From Liriodendron chinense (taxonomy: Eukaryota > Streptophyta > Magnoliopsida > Magnoliales > Magnoliaceae): DNA of 64,000 bases. Shown piece by piece: positions 55,301 through 64,000 of this stretch. Made by a program: the position numbers and the translations under genes. Each line of letters starts with the position of its first letter. Position 1 is the first letter of the stretch. The notes beneath the pieces were generated by a model. It was not told where the DNA came from. It did no database searches and saw only the letters and a program-made list of their open reading frames with translations. The DNA lies in assembly GCA_003013855.2 (NCBI GenBank), contig ML058552.1:2771501-2835500 (forward strand), written 5' to 3'.

Positions 55301-56289
55301 ATTAGTACTGATACGCCCTTTGGTATTGCACCACAGTAGTTACACCTATGATAGGCCATTCCTCGATCTTTTTTTTTTTTTTTTTTTTCCATTTTTCGTG
55401 TATTTTTTTTTCATTTGAAGCATATAGAGGAAATGGGGACTCTTTGTGGACCAGATCTAGGTCTATTTTGGAGATCAAAACACAAGAATTTGGCATGATT
55501 TGATGAATTGAAGTGCAGAAGAACTCATTTGATGGTCGTAATGAAAATAGATCAATTAGACTTATGCATGTTAAATTGATTATTTGCAATTTTCATAGAA
55601 TAACTTTCATGGTGGATTACAATGATGTTCGGTTAAAATATGTAACAAAAACAATTACAGTAACAATTAACAATCAATCTCAGAATTTCTGATTCCCATA
55701 ATCTTTAACAACAAATTTAGGGTGTGTTTGGATTGAGGGTAAACTTGTGAAATAATTCAGTTTACGTTGACAAGATGTTTGTACTTGCTTGGAACTGGAG
55801 GATGCCTCATCAAACTGTTTGCCTTTGCCTTGTTGACCCCACCAATGGACTAAAACCTTTTTTTAAGTCAAATGGCGTGGAAAAAGAAGGTTTTCCTCTC
55901 ATGTGATGTTTTAAATGGCAAACTTAGGGAAAGGAGGTTTCATTTGTGGGACTTTCAAATGCAAAGGAAATGCATTTTCCAGGACTTTTCTTTAGTAAAA
56001 CAAACAAGTGCAAAGGGTTTCCTTCCCTTAGTGCTGATATCAATTTAATATCCCCTTATGTTACAATTTTGCATTACCCTAGTTTACCCCCCAATCCAAA
56101 CAAGCCTTTAGAGGTCAAAGACTTGAAAACTCAACTTTTAGTAGGTCATGCCAACAGACATCATTCTTACCAATTGTGGCCCAATGCACCACTCAATGGC
56201 CCAATGCACCAATGAATGGATGTCAATGCACACATAAATGATAGATTCTTGTGTTTCCTATTCTTTTTCTCTTTATGATATTTTTCTGT
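55301..56289 (+). other. intron 5 stretch, nothing recognised
   Basis: It includes a T run near 55370-55390. Nothing else is recognised. Confidence 0.5.
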
Positions 56290-56445
56290 AGCCCAAAAGG
56301 ATGTGGGTGGAGGTAGTGAGAAAAGACTTGGTGACTTATGGTGTAATCAAAGTTATGGCTCTTGATAAAGTGGAATGGCAGAATAGGATTCATGTAGCCA
56401 ATCCTAATTAATTGGGATTAGGTGTAGATGATGATGATATTTTTC
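56290..56445 (+). pseudogene. LINE 3' end
   Basis: One frame reads WVEVVRKDLVTYGV, then DKVEWQNRIHVANPN and a stop, followed by LGVD-type GATGATGATGAT. This is the usual C-terminus and short tandem tail of plant L1-type LINEs. It is a 5'-truncated copy. Confidence 0.7.
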
Positions 56446-57298
56446 TGCACCTACTGCAGGCCAAAAAAAAAAAAAAATCGATATGCTAATGATATGGTTT
56501 ACATTATATCGTTTTTAGCTTGGGTCTATGTGCACTCCAAAGCTGGTTTTTAGAACCTTGGTTGGGATGGAGTGAAACTGGACCTTTATACTGTAGTACT
56601 AATAGTTCTTTATTTGTGGTTGCTCCAAGCAATGAGACAATCAACATCGAAAACAAAATAACTAGTAAGTGCAATGTTAAGAATCTGGATCAATATCCTA
56701 ATCAACTTTTGAATAGCTATAGGAGAACGATGTAACCTGGATTGCTTGTTTCGGCGGGTTTTGAAGGGGCTTTGCTTTGTACCTAGAAAAGGAAAAAGGA
56801 AGAAGTGAAGATTTGGGAATCTAAGGGAAATGGAATACAATTTGGCATCCATACACACTCAATCACATAAAAGCAAGCCCTCTCTTCTCAATTCTTTCTC
56901 AATTTTTATTTTTTTTATTTTTTATTTTTTTATTTTTTATTAAAAAGCAAAAGCCAAAGCTATCTAATAATGTTTGTTGCAAGGTATTATAGATATGTTT
57001 TTCTTAAATGGCAGGTCCTCATGGATCTTTTACGACAACCCCTAAGTAACTTCAAACAAACTCCTAACTTCTAACTAATCATGAGTAACACTACATAATT
57101 ATGGTTATTAGTTGCTATTGACAACTAACCCCATCAACCCAAAACTATCTCTAATAAACTTTATAACTTCCTAACTAGTTGCTAACAACTAATCAACACA
57201 AGAAGGAAATTACAAAGATACCCTCCAAACTCTAAAATTAACAAAAATACCCCACTTAACCCATTTGCCTCACATGTGCCTCATGAGGCCTGACATGT
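56446..57298 (+). other. intron 5 stretch, nothing recognised
   Basis: It holds a TTTTTATTTTT low-complexity tract near 56905-56942. The sequence just before 57298 is A/C-rich, like the outer part of some copia LTRs. Confidence 0.45.
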
Positions 57299-57309
57299 TG
57301 GGAACCCGC

Positions 57310-57754
57310 GGAAGTGAGGACTCAGAGTGGAATCAAACAAAGCAATCACAATGGCAACAAGGTAAATCAACACACAAGAGACAATTCGAATTCTACGTGG
57401 AAAAACCCTTGTGGGAAAAAACCACGGCAAAAGCGAATCAATATGAAATCGAAGTTACAAGAGATGAAGAACAACTTACCTGGATCAAAGCCCCACAAGA
57501 GAAAAACCTTAGCTTTTCCCTCACCCTAGAACTCTTGTAACCCTCTCACGCATCTAAGATTCTCGGCTCCTTTGGCAATTACCCTAATCCCGCATTATAC
57601 CCTAAGATATAGTAATAAATCGGAATTATAAACAAATCTCGCAAAACTGCACTAAACAACGCACCGGCCGTCGGTCGACTGACTCGAACCTTCGGGCGAT
57701 CGAACATGGTCAAAATAGTCTAGAGAGTTGAAATCCAAGTTTTTACCTAGCAAC
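57310..57754 (-). repeat. copia-like LTR fragment
   Basis: The + strand starts TGTTGGGAACCCGCGG and contains TACGTGGAAAAACCCTTG, which matches the phrase TACGTGGAAAACCCTTGC in the copia LTR at 9600. It also has CGGTCGACTG and CGGGCGATCG words near 57670-57710. It breaks off where the gypsy fragment begins. Confidence 0.45.
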
Positions 57755-59238
57755 TATGATCAGGTATTGTTTCAACAATACTAGAATTGCAAGGATCTCG
57801 ATCTGTCGCAGCTTATCAGGCCGAGTTCGATCAATTGACAACATGAAACTAGTTGTCAGAGACCGGGTCTTAAAAGACCGCAAGGTTCATCGACGGTCTA
57901 CGACCCGTGATACAAGACCGAATTCACCTACTTCCAGTCTGGACCGTGGCAGATGCTGCTCAATTAGCTACCTGCGCTGAGACATAACTAGCTAAAATTC
58001 CTGCGCGAACTTATCCATCGACCCGCGTTCCTATGACGGGTCCTGTGTAAGATGTGACCCTGTCTAAGGGAAAAGAACCAGTTGGCGGACGTGCTCAGCC
58101 ATCACTAACCACGAGCCGCGATGCAGGGAGTGGTCCATCCAGGCCACAAAGGGTCGTCCCTACGACAGCAGGTCATAGCCAGGCACCGAATCCGTATGCT
58201 CGACCTAGGTTGAGCAATTGTTTACGCTGTGGCCAACTAGGCCACTTGTCAAATGCTTGCCCTCAGCACCCCACCGCTAATCTAACCACGAATGAAGGAG
58301 AGGGCGAGGAAGACTACAGGGAAGGACAACCCAAGAACGAAGAGTATGATCAACTCGCCGAAGAGGAAGAGGCGGGGATTGATTGGATGACTGGGGACCG
58401 TGATGAGTCCTTAGTCATGAGGCAATTGTGCTTCACGCTTAAAAAAGAAGTGCACCCTCAATGCCACAACATCTTCCATACCCGTTGCACAGTGAACGGG
58501 AAGGTTTGAGATGTCATCATTGATAGTGGCAGCAGCGAGAATAGTGTCCCGAGTTATGGTGGACAAGCTTCGGTTGCTGACGGCGAGACATCTGACCCCG
58601 TATTCCATTGGTTGGATTAAGAAAGTTAGCGACACCAAGGTAACTGAACGATGTTTAGTTGCTTTCTCTATTGGTAGAAGTTATAAAGATGAGGTGTCAT
58701 GTGACGTTGTGGACATGGAGGCATGTCATATACTTCTCGATTGTCCGTGGCAGTCGGACCGAGATGTGACAATACTTATATATTTGTTAAGGATGGGAGA
58801 AAATGGGTTCTAACCCCTATGGCGCTGGAGAGCCACCCTGAGACTTCTCAAGTGGAGGGGGGTTCTCTCCTCGCCATAAGGGAGTTTGTGGAAGAATCCA
58901 AGGAGTTTGGTGAAATTTATGCAATGGTGGTCAAGAGAGCTGATCCAGGGGGTACGGTTATTCCCCTAGCCCTTCAACCATTACTGAATGAATTCCGGGA
59001 GGTGTGGCCCGAAGATCCGCCTCATGGCCTACCCCCGATGTGGGATATACAACACCACATCGACCTCATACCTAGTGCTAGTTTACCGAACCGGCCACAT
59101 TACCATTTGAGCCTGAAAGAGAATGAAATTCTCCAAAGACAGGTGGAAGAATTTATGAAGAAAGGATTGCTCAAGGAGAGCATGAGTGATGAGCCCATGT
59201 GCGGTTCCAACATTATTGACGCCAAAGAAGGATGGTAG
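57755..59238 (+). pseudogene. gag and protease part of the truncated gypsy element
   Basis: Gag traces start at 57755. The zinc knuckle CLRCGQLGHLSNACP is at about 58217-58261. The protease block follows at 58507-58560 (DVIIDSGSSEN). After it come CHILLDCPWQSDRDV and, at about 58975-59060, the LPPMWDIQHHIDLIP block that precedes reverse transcriptase. The frame changes several times. Confidence 0.75.
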
Positions 59239-61615
59239 TTGGCGTATGTACGTTGATAGCATGGCTATTAAAAAATTACCATCAAATACAAATTTCTTAT
59301 TCCCCGGCTAGACGATATGCTTGACATGCTCGAGGGGTCTAGGGTGTTTTCTAAGCTGGACTTACGCAGTGGGTACCATCAAATCCGTATCCGCCCTGGG
59401 GATGAGTGAAAGACGACTTTTTTTAAAACAAAAGATGAGTTGTACGAATGACTGGTTATGCCATTTGGATTGTCGAATGAACCAACCACCTTCATGTGCC
59501 TCATGAATTGGGCGTTGAAACCATTCATAGGAAAGTTCGTCGTGGTTTACTTTGACGACATATTGATATACAGTCAGGATGAGTCAGAACATGTTAAACA
59601 TCTTAGACATGTTCTTTGTAAGAAAACAAGCTATACCTGAACTTGAAGAAGTGTAGCTTCCTGACGAATCATCTTTTGTTTTTGGGGTTCGTAGTGTCAT
59701 CGACCGGTATACGGGTTGATGAGGGGAAAATGAGGGCCATTCGTGAGTGGCCTACTCCCGCCAACATTCATGAGGTTCGCAGTTTTCATGGGTTGGCCAT
59801 ATTCTATCGCCGCTTTGTCAGGAACTTCAGCACGATCATTGCACCGATCACCGACTACATGAAGAAGGGGCCGTTTCAGTGGACGGAAGATACTGACGGT
59901 AGCTTTGCTGAGAATAAGCAAAAATTGTCGTCTACTCCGGTCCTAGTTTTGCCAAACTTTGAAAACATCTTTGAAGTGAACTGTGATGTATCTTACGTGG
60001 GCATTGGTGCAGTATTATCTTAGGAAGGCAGGCCTGTCGCCTTTGACAGTGAGAAGCTTAGTGAGCTTAGTGAAGCCCGCAAGAAGTGGTCCACATATGA
60101 GATAGAGCTGTACACAGTAGTACAAGCCCTTCGACATTGGCGACACTACCTCATCCAGAGGGAGTTTGTTCTTTACACCTATCATCAAGCCTTGAAATTT
60201 ATTAATAGCCAGACTAATGTTAGCTTGTAATTGCCAGGTGGATTTCATTTTTACAGGAATTCACGTTTGTGTTGAAGCATAAGTCTGGCCAACAAGACAA
60301 GGTTGCTAATGCATAAAGTTGCCGAGCTGCCCTTCTCGTCACTATGAGGACCGAGGTTACCGGTTTTAACTGCCTTAAGGAGCTTTACCCTGATGATGAC
60401 GAGTTCAATGATGTGTGGCTAACAAGTAAGGAAGGCCAACCGGGTGATTTCCACGTTCAAGACGGTTTCCTGTTTTACAGAAATCGATTGTGCCTCTCGC
60501 AGTGCTCCCTACGGGAGAAAATTATCCTTGAGCTTCATGGGGGTAGACTTGGAGGTCACTTAGGTCGAGACAGGAAGAAGGCTCTAGTTGAAGAATGTTA
60601 TTATTTCGCCTCACCTAGGCTGTGATGTGGGATGAATAGTTCAGCGGTGCTACATTTGCCAAATTTCCAAGGGACAATCACAGAACACAGGCCTCTACAC
60701 TCCATTGCCCGTAACGGAAGGCCCTTGGGAAGACATTTTCATGGATTTCATTTTAGGTCTCCCACGAACATAATGCAGCATGGACTCCGTGTTTGTGGTG
60801 GTAGACGGGTTCTTGAAGACGACTCACTTCATCCCGTGCAAGAAGACATATGATGCGATGAGTGTAGCCAATCTTTTCTTTAAAGAAATTGTGAGATTGT
60901 ATGGCATCCCCAAAATCATCACTTCTGATTGTGATACAAAGTTCATGAGTTACTTTTGGTGGACTTTGTGGAGTTGATTTGATAGACAACTTCAGTTTAG
61001 TAGTGCGTATCATCCCCAAACTGATGGACAGACTGAAGTGGTGAACAGAACATTGGGCAACCTTATCCGATGCATTTTTGGAGACAAGCCAAAGCAATGG
61101 GACTTGGCCTTGTCACAAGTGGAGTTCGCCTTCAACAACATGGTGAACCGCTCCACAGGGAAGTCGTCGTTTCAGATCGTCTACGGACGAATTCCCCGTC
61201 ACACTCTTGACTTAGTCCCATTACCGCAGATTCCCAGCAAGAGCATAGCTGTAAAGAATATGGCCGAGAGAATTTCAGAATTGCATGCGGAAGTTTGGGC
61301 TAAGCTTGTCGAGTTGAATGAGAAATACAAGAGCAGCGTTGACAAGCATCGATGCGCCAAGGTGTTCGAGGTAGGAGATCAAGTGATGGTCCATCTACGC
61401 AAAGAGCACTTCCCAACCGTCACCTACAACAAATTGAAGCAAAAGAAGATTGGACCAGTGCCAATTCTTTGGAAACTCAGCGATAATGCTTATGTAGTCG
61501 ATCTCCTGGGCGAGTTCGAGATCTCAAGAACGTTCAATGTGGCGGACTTGTTCGAATATCATGAACCAGAGACGGACGAGAACTCGAGGTCGAGTTCTTT
61601 TCAAGTGGAGGGGAT
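59239..61615 (+). pseudogene. reverse transcriptase, RNase H and integrase of the truncated gypsy element
   Basis: The reverse transcriptase words FVVVYFDDILIYSQDESEH (59541-59600) and HEVRSFHGLAIFYRRFVRNF are clear. RNase H follows (FEVNCDVSYVGIGAVLS at about 59970), then the integrase core near 60780-60977 (VFVVVDGFLKTTHFIPC, SDCDTKFMSYFWW) and 61038-61736 (VNRTLGNLIRCIFGDKPKQW, NRSTGKSSFQIVYGRIP). The catalytic RT pair DD is preserved. Broken frames rule out a full product. Confidence 0.8.
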
Positions 61616-62024
61616 TGATGTCGAGTTCATTTGGATTTATGTTTTGCTCGCTGGACAAATTTTGAGTTTGGTAGGTGCCCGACCACCCTTCATCGGGCAC
61701 CCGACAACGTGTGAAAAGTTGCGCAGTTTCGCGTGAACTTTCTATTTTTGAATGTTTTCTTTCCCAATTCGTTTAGGACTCTTAATTTACGCACTTTAGG
61801 ATTTCTATTACGCAACCTAGGTTATGAATACTTGTTTTAAGTCGTTGTTAAGCATTCTTATTCAGTTTTTAATAAAATCTCTTGAGTTTATATTCTTTTG
61901 CTCGTGGATTCGAGTGTTCCTTCGTGGATTCGAAGAAGATCGGTCGAGGATTCTCGATAGTTCCGTGAATTTGGAATAGTTATCCGTGAGGAGAGACGGT
62001 GTTTGATACCACACCCCGTCTACA
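61616..62024 (+). repeat. 3' LTR of the truncated gypsy element
   Basis: It starts TGATGTCGAG right after the polypurine tract and ends CACCCCGTCTACA. The last 130 bases align with the LTR fragment at 17152-17963. The right edge is set by that comparison. Confidence 0.55.
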
Positions 62025-62089
62025 CCGCGCCAGAATCTGATCATAAATTAGTGTTTTTTCCATGTAAGTTGGAAGTAAATTAGTTCCAA

Positions 62090-64000
62090 GGTAACCATGG
62101 AGCCAAAACGTTCGGTTATTGGTCCCTTATCATTAGGAGAAGTGTCTAGATCATTGTTTAATGCGTCGGTAGCATCTTGAAATTGAATGGAAAGAATTAT
62201 CTTCTTTGGGCTAAATTTGTTGAAGTCTCTTAGCCCGAGAAAAGGACCACATCTTCATGGAATCTAAGACGGGGTAATTCGATTCTAAATTTTTGACAGT
62301 GGATCCATGATGATGCTCCAATTAGATCTTGGCTGTGGAACAAGCATGTAACTTGAAGTGAGTTCCAAGTTGGCGTTCTTAAACACTGTGAAAGATGTTC
62401 GGGATATCTTGAAAAAGACGTACTCCTCAGAGTAGAATATCTCTTGGGTCTATTAGTTGTATGGGGATATTTTCTCATTCCAAAAGGGGGTTAAGTCCAT
62501 TGGTGAGTATTTTGCCAAATTGAATGGCATGTGGGAAGAGCTCTCAATTTTTCATCCTATTGCTTCAGATATTGCTGTGTTACTTTTATGAAGCAACAGT
62601 TGGAAGATGTGAAAGCGGTGAAATTGTTGTTGGGTCTGCCAAAAGAATATCAATCGACTAAAGATCAGATTTTGGGTGGCGTATAAATCCCTTTAGTTGT
62701 GAAAGTTTATTCTAGGCTTTAGAGAGTCTCTCTTGCAAATATATCTAATTGTGCTCATGTTAATGCTTCTGATGAAGCTGCATTGGTCCCTTCATCTGGT
62801 AACATTGGTTTTCATGGAGGCCGCGGTGGTCGGGCAGGTCGTAGTGTGTACCGTGGTAATAGAGGTAGTAGGTTGCCATGTGGAGGTAGAGGTGGTCATG
62901 GTGGTAGAGGAGACCACATGTACTCATTGTGGCCCGACTAATTAAATTGTGGATTTTTGTTGGATCTCCATGGAAAGGCTTTGAGGACTAATCAAGCTCT
63001 TGTGATGGATGATGTTTTTGCTAATGGTAGATCCCCCCACTTTTATTTCGTCGATTGTCAGTGGCGATCAGGCTACTATCATATCACACTATCATGGGAA
63101 GAATATGCACGATTCCTCTCTTCTAGTTCTAGTTGCTTTACGTCCAACAATGTTCCTTTTACCTCTATAGTCACTTTGGCTCAGTTAGGTAAAGCGTGCC
63201 TCTTGTCATCTCATCCCCCTCTCTAGATTGTCAATTCTGGGGTATTAGATCATATCTCTGGTAATCACAACTCTTTTTTCTTTTTTGGCTGTGTTTCATC
63301 AAATGTTTGTTACTTACGTTGATGGCGCCTCATCTGCTATTGTTGGACTTGGTATGGCTTAACCTGATGCGTCAGTGTCCTTATCTTTTGTCTTGTATAC
63401 CCTCAAATTTGCTTTTAGTCTTTTATTTGTAAGTAACTAACAAAATCTCTAAATTGTTCTCTTTCTTTCCTTCCTACAGTGTTTTCCAGGACCTTAAGAC
63501 GGACATGATGACAATTGGTGGAAGTTATAAGAGGAATGGTCAGTATTCTTTGGAGAAGGAATCAATAGGCACTGCAATGCTTCTTGAGGGTCCTGTAATT
63601 TAGTGGCATCGCCGTTTGGGTTGTCCATCTCATTAGAAACTATACTCTCTCTTTTCCGAAGGTGTCGAATTTAGAGTGTGAAATGTGCTAGTTGAGTATA
63701 CATTGTAGAACTCATTTTCTGTCTAGGGTCGATACAAGGAGTGATGTTCCATTTAAATGATGTGTGGAGACCACCTCAAGTCCCTAGTTTGTTAGGTTTT
63801 AGGTATTTTGTTCTTTTTATTGATAATTTTTCTAGAATAACGTGGTTATATCTTACGAAAAATAACCTTTAAAAAAAAAAACTCATGAAACATATGTCAG
63901 AAATCTTTCATATATTTTAAAAGATTCACAGCGAAATAAAAACTCAATTTGGTGCAAATTTGTGCATGTTAGATTTGGTAATGCTTTTGAATTTATTTCT
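62090..64000 (+). mobile_element. decayed Ty1/copia element, right end cut by window
   Basis: Traces in copia order are gag (KLNGKNYLLWAKFVE near 62185-62230; GEYFAKLNGMWEELSIFHPI near 62500; VKLLLGLPKEYQSTKDQILG near 62620), a Gly-rich linker and knuckle trace CTHCGPTN (62920), a protease trace (IVNSGVLDHISGNH near 63225), and the integrase zinc part WHRRLGCPSH (63605) with core traces to the window edge. Stops are frequent. Its 3' half lies outside. Confidence 0.75.

Larger units (their letters stand above)
57755..62024 (+). mobile_element. 5'-truncated Ty3/gypsy element with 3' LTR
   Basis: The element begins abruptly within gag at about 57755. It runs through a zinc knuckle, protease, reverse transcriptase, RNase H and integrase, ends with a polypurine tract (GTGGAGGGGAT), and has a 3' LTR at 61616-62024. 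No 5' LTR was found. The integrase and reverse transcriptase words resemble those of the chromodomain gypsy element at 40496, but no chromodomain is visible. Stops and shifts are frequent. Confidence 0.75.

Noticed and set aside
54065..64000. Further NTRC exons (DHEWRQ block, thioredoxin WCGPC-type site)
   Set aside because: Searched by eye in all + frames; no matching block was found, so the gene must continue outside.

Overview
This window is nuclear DNA from a large-genome flowering plant. It holds a single recognisable host gene. That gene is the 5' two thirds of NTRC, the plastid NADPH-dependent thioredoxin reductase that carries a C-terminal thioredoxin domain, on the + strand. Five exons can be placed: 15402-15615, 32005-32218, 32413-32518, 38109-38374 and 53785-54064. 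They total 1,080 coding bases (360 codons) spread over 38.7 kb. Exon phases agree at every junction and no stop interrupts the reading frame. The end of the reductase domain and the whole thioredoxin domain must lie beyond base 64000. Repeat words of the type GGGCCCACC...GATGTATG..CCATCC suggest to me a magnoliid-like genome, but this is a weak inference.

Upstream of the gene (1-15.4 kb) there are three blocks. The first is a minus-strand Athila-type Ty3/gypsy element cut by the left edge of the window (1 to about 7640). The second is a minus-strand Ty1/copia remnant (about 7740-10183). The third is a cluster of foldback, palindromic MITE-like repeats (10.6-13.6 kb). The last 1.4 kb before the gene holds five CACGTG G-boxes and a 322-bp inverted-repeat element that ends 77 bp before the start codon.

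Intron 1 (16.4 kb) contains an LTR fragment, a truncated Tat-like gypsy element, a 248-bp MITE with GTTACGG words (7-bp target duplication TTTCACC), a young and nearly intact Ty1/copia element (22157-27416, target duplication ATGAG, atypical LTR ends), and a deletion derivative of a related copia element (29966-31581, target duplication GTAGA) that sits inside a tRNA-derived SINE. Intron 3 (5.6 kb) carries a 2.35-kb solo LTR with target duplication ATTTA. Intron 4 (15.4 kb) is a nest. An old LINE is split by a GTTACGG MITE and by a complete chromodomain gypsy element (40496-47542, target duplication CCATG). The MITE is itself split by about 4.4 kb that holds foldback MITEs and a mosaic of mitochondrial-like and plastid DNA (rpl33, psbH and ycf1 fragments). 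Intron 5 runs off the window and holds copia, LINE and gypsy remains.

Every transposon reading frame here carries stops or frameshifts, so none looks fully competent. The only gene expected to make a conserved cellular protein is NTRC. The main interest is its transposon-swollen architecture, the order of nested insertions, and the organelle mosaic inside an intron of a gene for a plastid protein. I saw no CRISPR array, operon or other prokaryote-like system.
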